Positions 62,205-64,000 of a DNA stretch of 64,000 nt are shown here, piece by piece. Below the pieces are notes generated by a model that saw only the letters and a program-made list of their open reading frames with translations, did no database searches and had not been told where the DNA came from. This DNA is from Gemmatimonadota bacterium (lineage in GTDB: Bacteria > Gemmatimonadota > Gemmatimonadetes > Gemmatimonadales > GWC2-71-9), in contig JAZKBR010000002.1 of NCBI GenBank assembly GCA_040388535.1, positions 1-64,000 on the forward strand, in the 5' to 3' direction. Position 1 is the first letter of the stretch. Each line of letters opens with the position of its first letter. The position numbers and the translations under genes are program-made.

Positions 62205-64000
62205 CTACTCCGACCGGAGTGCCTCCATGGGGGCCACCCGCGCCGCCCGCCAGGCGGGCATCAGGCATGCGAACACCGCGGTCACGAGCAGCACGCCGGC
62301 CACCACCCCATAGACGACCGGATCGAGCGGATTGGTGTCGAAGAGCAGCGGCGCAATGGCCCGCCCAGCGGCAAGCGCAATGAGGAGGCCCACCACGAGC
62401 CCGACCACCACCAGGCGCATACCGGACGAGAGCACGAGGGCGATGACGTTGGGGACGCTTGCGCCAAGCGCCGTGCGGATGCCGAATTCACGGCGACGCC
62501 TGGCAACGGCGAAGGAGAGGACACTGTAAAGTCCGATGGCGGCGACCACGATCGCGAGCACGCCGAACAGTGTGAAGAGTGTCGCGCCAAGTTGCCACGA
62601 TCGAGTCTCGGGTGCCGCCAACTCCCAGAGTGGCTGCACGTCCACGACTGGCAGGTCCGGCGCCATCTCCTGCAGCGTACGGCGCACCGGCGTGGTGAGA
62701 AGCGCCGGATTCCCCGCCGTGCGGATGAAGAAGGCAGCATATGGCACGTCGGGTTGGTATTGCTCGGCCGGGACGTAGTACTGCGCGTTGGCGCGATCCA
62801 GCAGCGAGGAGCGAGGGGCGTCCTTCGCAACCCCCACGATCGTGGTGCACGGCATGGTGTCACCACCGATCTTCAGGCACTTCCCCAGCGGACTCTGTTT
62901 CGGCCAGATCAGTTCCGCCATCGTCTCGCCGACAATCGCCACGCGCGCACTCCCCTCGCGGTCGGTGCCATCGAAGGCACGACCGTCCCGGAGGCCGGTG
63001 CCGACGGTCCTGAAATAATCCTGGCCAACCATGTTGATGTAGGGGCCCCCGCTCCTCACCGACGGAATGGAATCGACACCAGGAATCGAGAGATCCTCGG
63101 CCCAGCTGGTATTGAATGGGATCGAGTTCGAGGCGGTGACGGCCGTGACGCCCGGCAGCTGCCGCAGCTTTTCCATCACCCGGAGCTGGGCATTCCGTTG
63201 CTGGATCGGCGTGAGGCCGGTGCCGCGCAGGTCCGCGCTCGCCATCATCAGGTGGTTGAGGTCGAGCCCGGCATCGAGGCCGCGAATCTGGCGCATGCTG
63301 CGGACGAAGAGCCCGGCACCAACCAGCAACACGACCGACAATGAGGCCTGGAATATCAGCAAGCCCGATTGAAGCACCGATCGCCCGCTGCGCGCACCAC
63401 CGCGTCCAACCTTGAGTGCCGTGATCAGGTCCGGCTTGCTCCCCCGCCAGGCCGGGACCACTCCAGCGAGCAGGCCGGCCACGAACGCCGTGACCAGCGT
63501 GAAGCCGATCACCCGTACGTCCGTCAGCGGTGACGCGAGGGCGACATCAGGGAGCAGGGTCCGCGCGAGGGCGATGCCGCCCCACTGAGCGAGGAAGAGG
63601 CCGACGAGTGCGGCCGCCAGCGAGAGTACCAGCGTCTCCACCACGATCTGACCAACCAGTCGGCCTCGACTCGCTCCGAGCGCTGCCCGGATGGCGAGTT
63701 CCGCATCGCGATGCGTCAGCCGGGTGAGCAGCAGATTCATGACATTGGCGCAAGCGATGATCAGCAGGATCAGCGAAACGCCACCAAGCCACAGCGACAC
63801 CTTGTGTTCCCGGCTGGCCTCTGGGCCCATCGCCACCAGCAGCGGTCCCGCGACCACCGCGGCCTTGGGGTCGGCGCGGCGCACCCCGGCCTGCGCCATC
63901 CGCAGCTGGGTAGTCGCCGCAGCTGTGGCCGCGAGCTCCGATGTGCCGGGGGCGAGGCGCGTCAATGCCCGCACCCACTGGATCCCGCGGCTGTGTTCCC
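62205..64000 (-). CDS. ADOP-type permease, 5' end beyond window
   Basis: At least 598 residues read to the window edge, where the frame continues (EHSRGIQWVRALTRLAPG). FtsX domain 1 is complete (NVMNLLLTRLTHRDAELAIRAALGAS), then the second MacB core and FtsX domain 2 ending AWRAARVAPMEALRSE. It is similar in plan to the other two ADOPs. The start is upstream of position 64000. Confidence 0.9.
   Translation of the reverse strand, partial: EHSRGIQWVRALTRLAPGTSELAATAAATTQLRMAQAGVRRADPKAAVVAGPLLVAMGPEASREHKVSLWLGGVSLILLIIACANVMNLLLTRLTHRDAELAIRAALGASRGRLVGQIVVETLVLSLAAALVGLFLAQWGGIALARTLLPDVALASPLTDVRVIGFTLVTAFVAGLLAGVVPAWRGSKPDLITALKVGRGGARSGRSVLQSGLLIFQASLSVVLLVGAGLFVRSMRQIRGLDAGLDLNHLMMASADLRGTGLTPIQQRNAQLRVMEKLRQLPGVTAVTASNSIPFNTSWAEDLSIPGVDSIPSVRSGGPYINMVGQDYFRTVGTGLRDGRAFDGTDREGSARVAIVGETMAELIWPKQSPLGKCLKIGGDTMPCTTIVGVAKDAPRSSLLDRANAQYYVPAEQYQPDVPYAAFFIRTAGNPALLTTPVRRTLQEMAPDLPVVDVQPLWELAAPETRSWQLGATLFTLFGVLAIVVAAIGLYSVLSFAVARRRREFGIRTALGASVPNVIALVLSSGMRLVVVGLVVGLLIALAAGRAIAPLLFDTNPLDPVVYGVVAGVLLVTAVFACLMPAWRAARVAPMEALRSE

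Noticed and set aside
1-64000. tRNA, rRNA, CRISPR arrays, transposases or prophage genes
   Set aside because: None was seen on reading both strands by eye. A dedicated scan (for example tRNAscan-type search) could still find a divergent tRNA.

Overview
The window is high-GC, gene-dense bacterial chromosome with no phage, transposase, CRISPR array, rRNA or tRNA that I can see. Three ADOP-type FtsX/MacB permeases, two ECF42-type sigma factor clusters, many single-gene lipoproteins and secreted beta-propellers, and frequent GTGA/ATGA stop-start overlaps fit a Gram-negative soil bacterium. The best match is Gemmatimonadota, with Acidobacteriota second. This is inference from gene content; no marker gene is present.

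Layout. 1-338: non-coding, with an 87-bp direct repeat in two copies. 339-5483: esterase, P-loop kinase, PhzF, MATE pump, AraC regulator, DUF6265 protein. 5480-11471: a subclass B3 metallo-beta-lactamase fused to an unrecognised lipoprotein domain, then a coupled run of small membrane protein, threonine dehydratase-like enzyme, RidA, SH3 protein and propeller lipoprotein, then DinB. 11498-19199: two ECF42 sigma/YciI clusters flank a nine-cysteine-pair repeat protein and a GT39-type glycosyltransferase. 19293-25284: topoisomerase IB, TauE/GNAT pair, VIT-type metal transporter, a 49-residue conserved small protein, cysteine synthase, LEA-like lipoprotein. 25379-31991: RCC1 propeller, two tandem paralogous secreted proteins, hydrolase, VOC proteins, DUF418. 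32022-38860: DUF4199 with a membrane-anchored LuxR regulator, AlkD-like protein, racemase homologue, amidase, orphan PilT, and an ECF sigma with a coiled-coil partner. 38958-45197: ArsR/SRPBCC pair, a frameshifted ADOP, three VOC genes, PQQ-type propeller. 45204-50922: a compact cassette with three different peptidase-like proteins (HExxH type, S51 type, CHAT caspase-like), two membrane coiled-coil proteins and a Tat-type class V aminotransferase. 50964-64000: NTF2-like protein, MBL protein, two adjacent two-component systems, an intact ADOP, a diguanylate cyclase and a third ADOP cut by the window edge.

The strongest candidates for undescribed biology are the CHAT cassette (45204-50922), the nine-cysteine-pair repeat protein with its glycosyltransferase partner (13862-16962), and the lipoprotein/B3 lactamase fusion (5480-7000). 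The best regulatory observation is a promoter of form TGTCGA-N17-CGACTC found exactly 50 nt upstream of both a YciI gene in an ECF42 operon and a distant VOC gene, suggesting a small ECF42 regulon.
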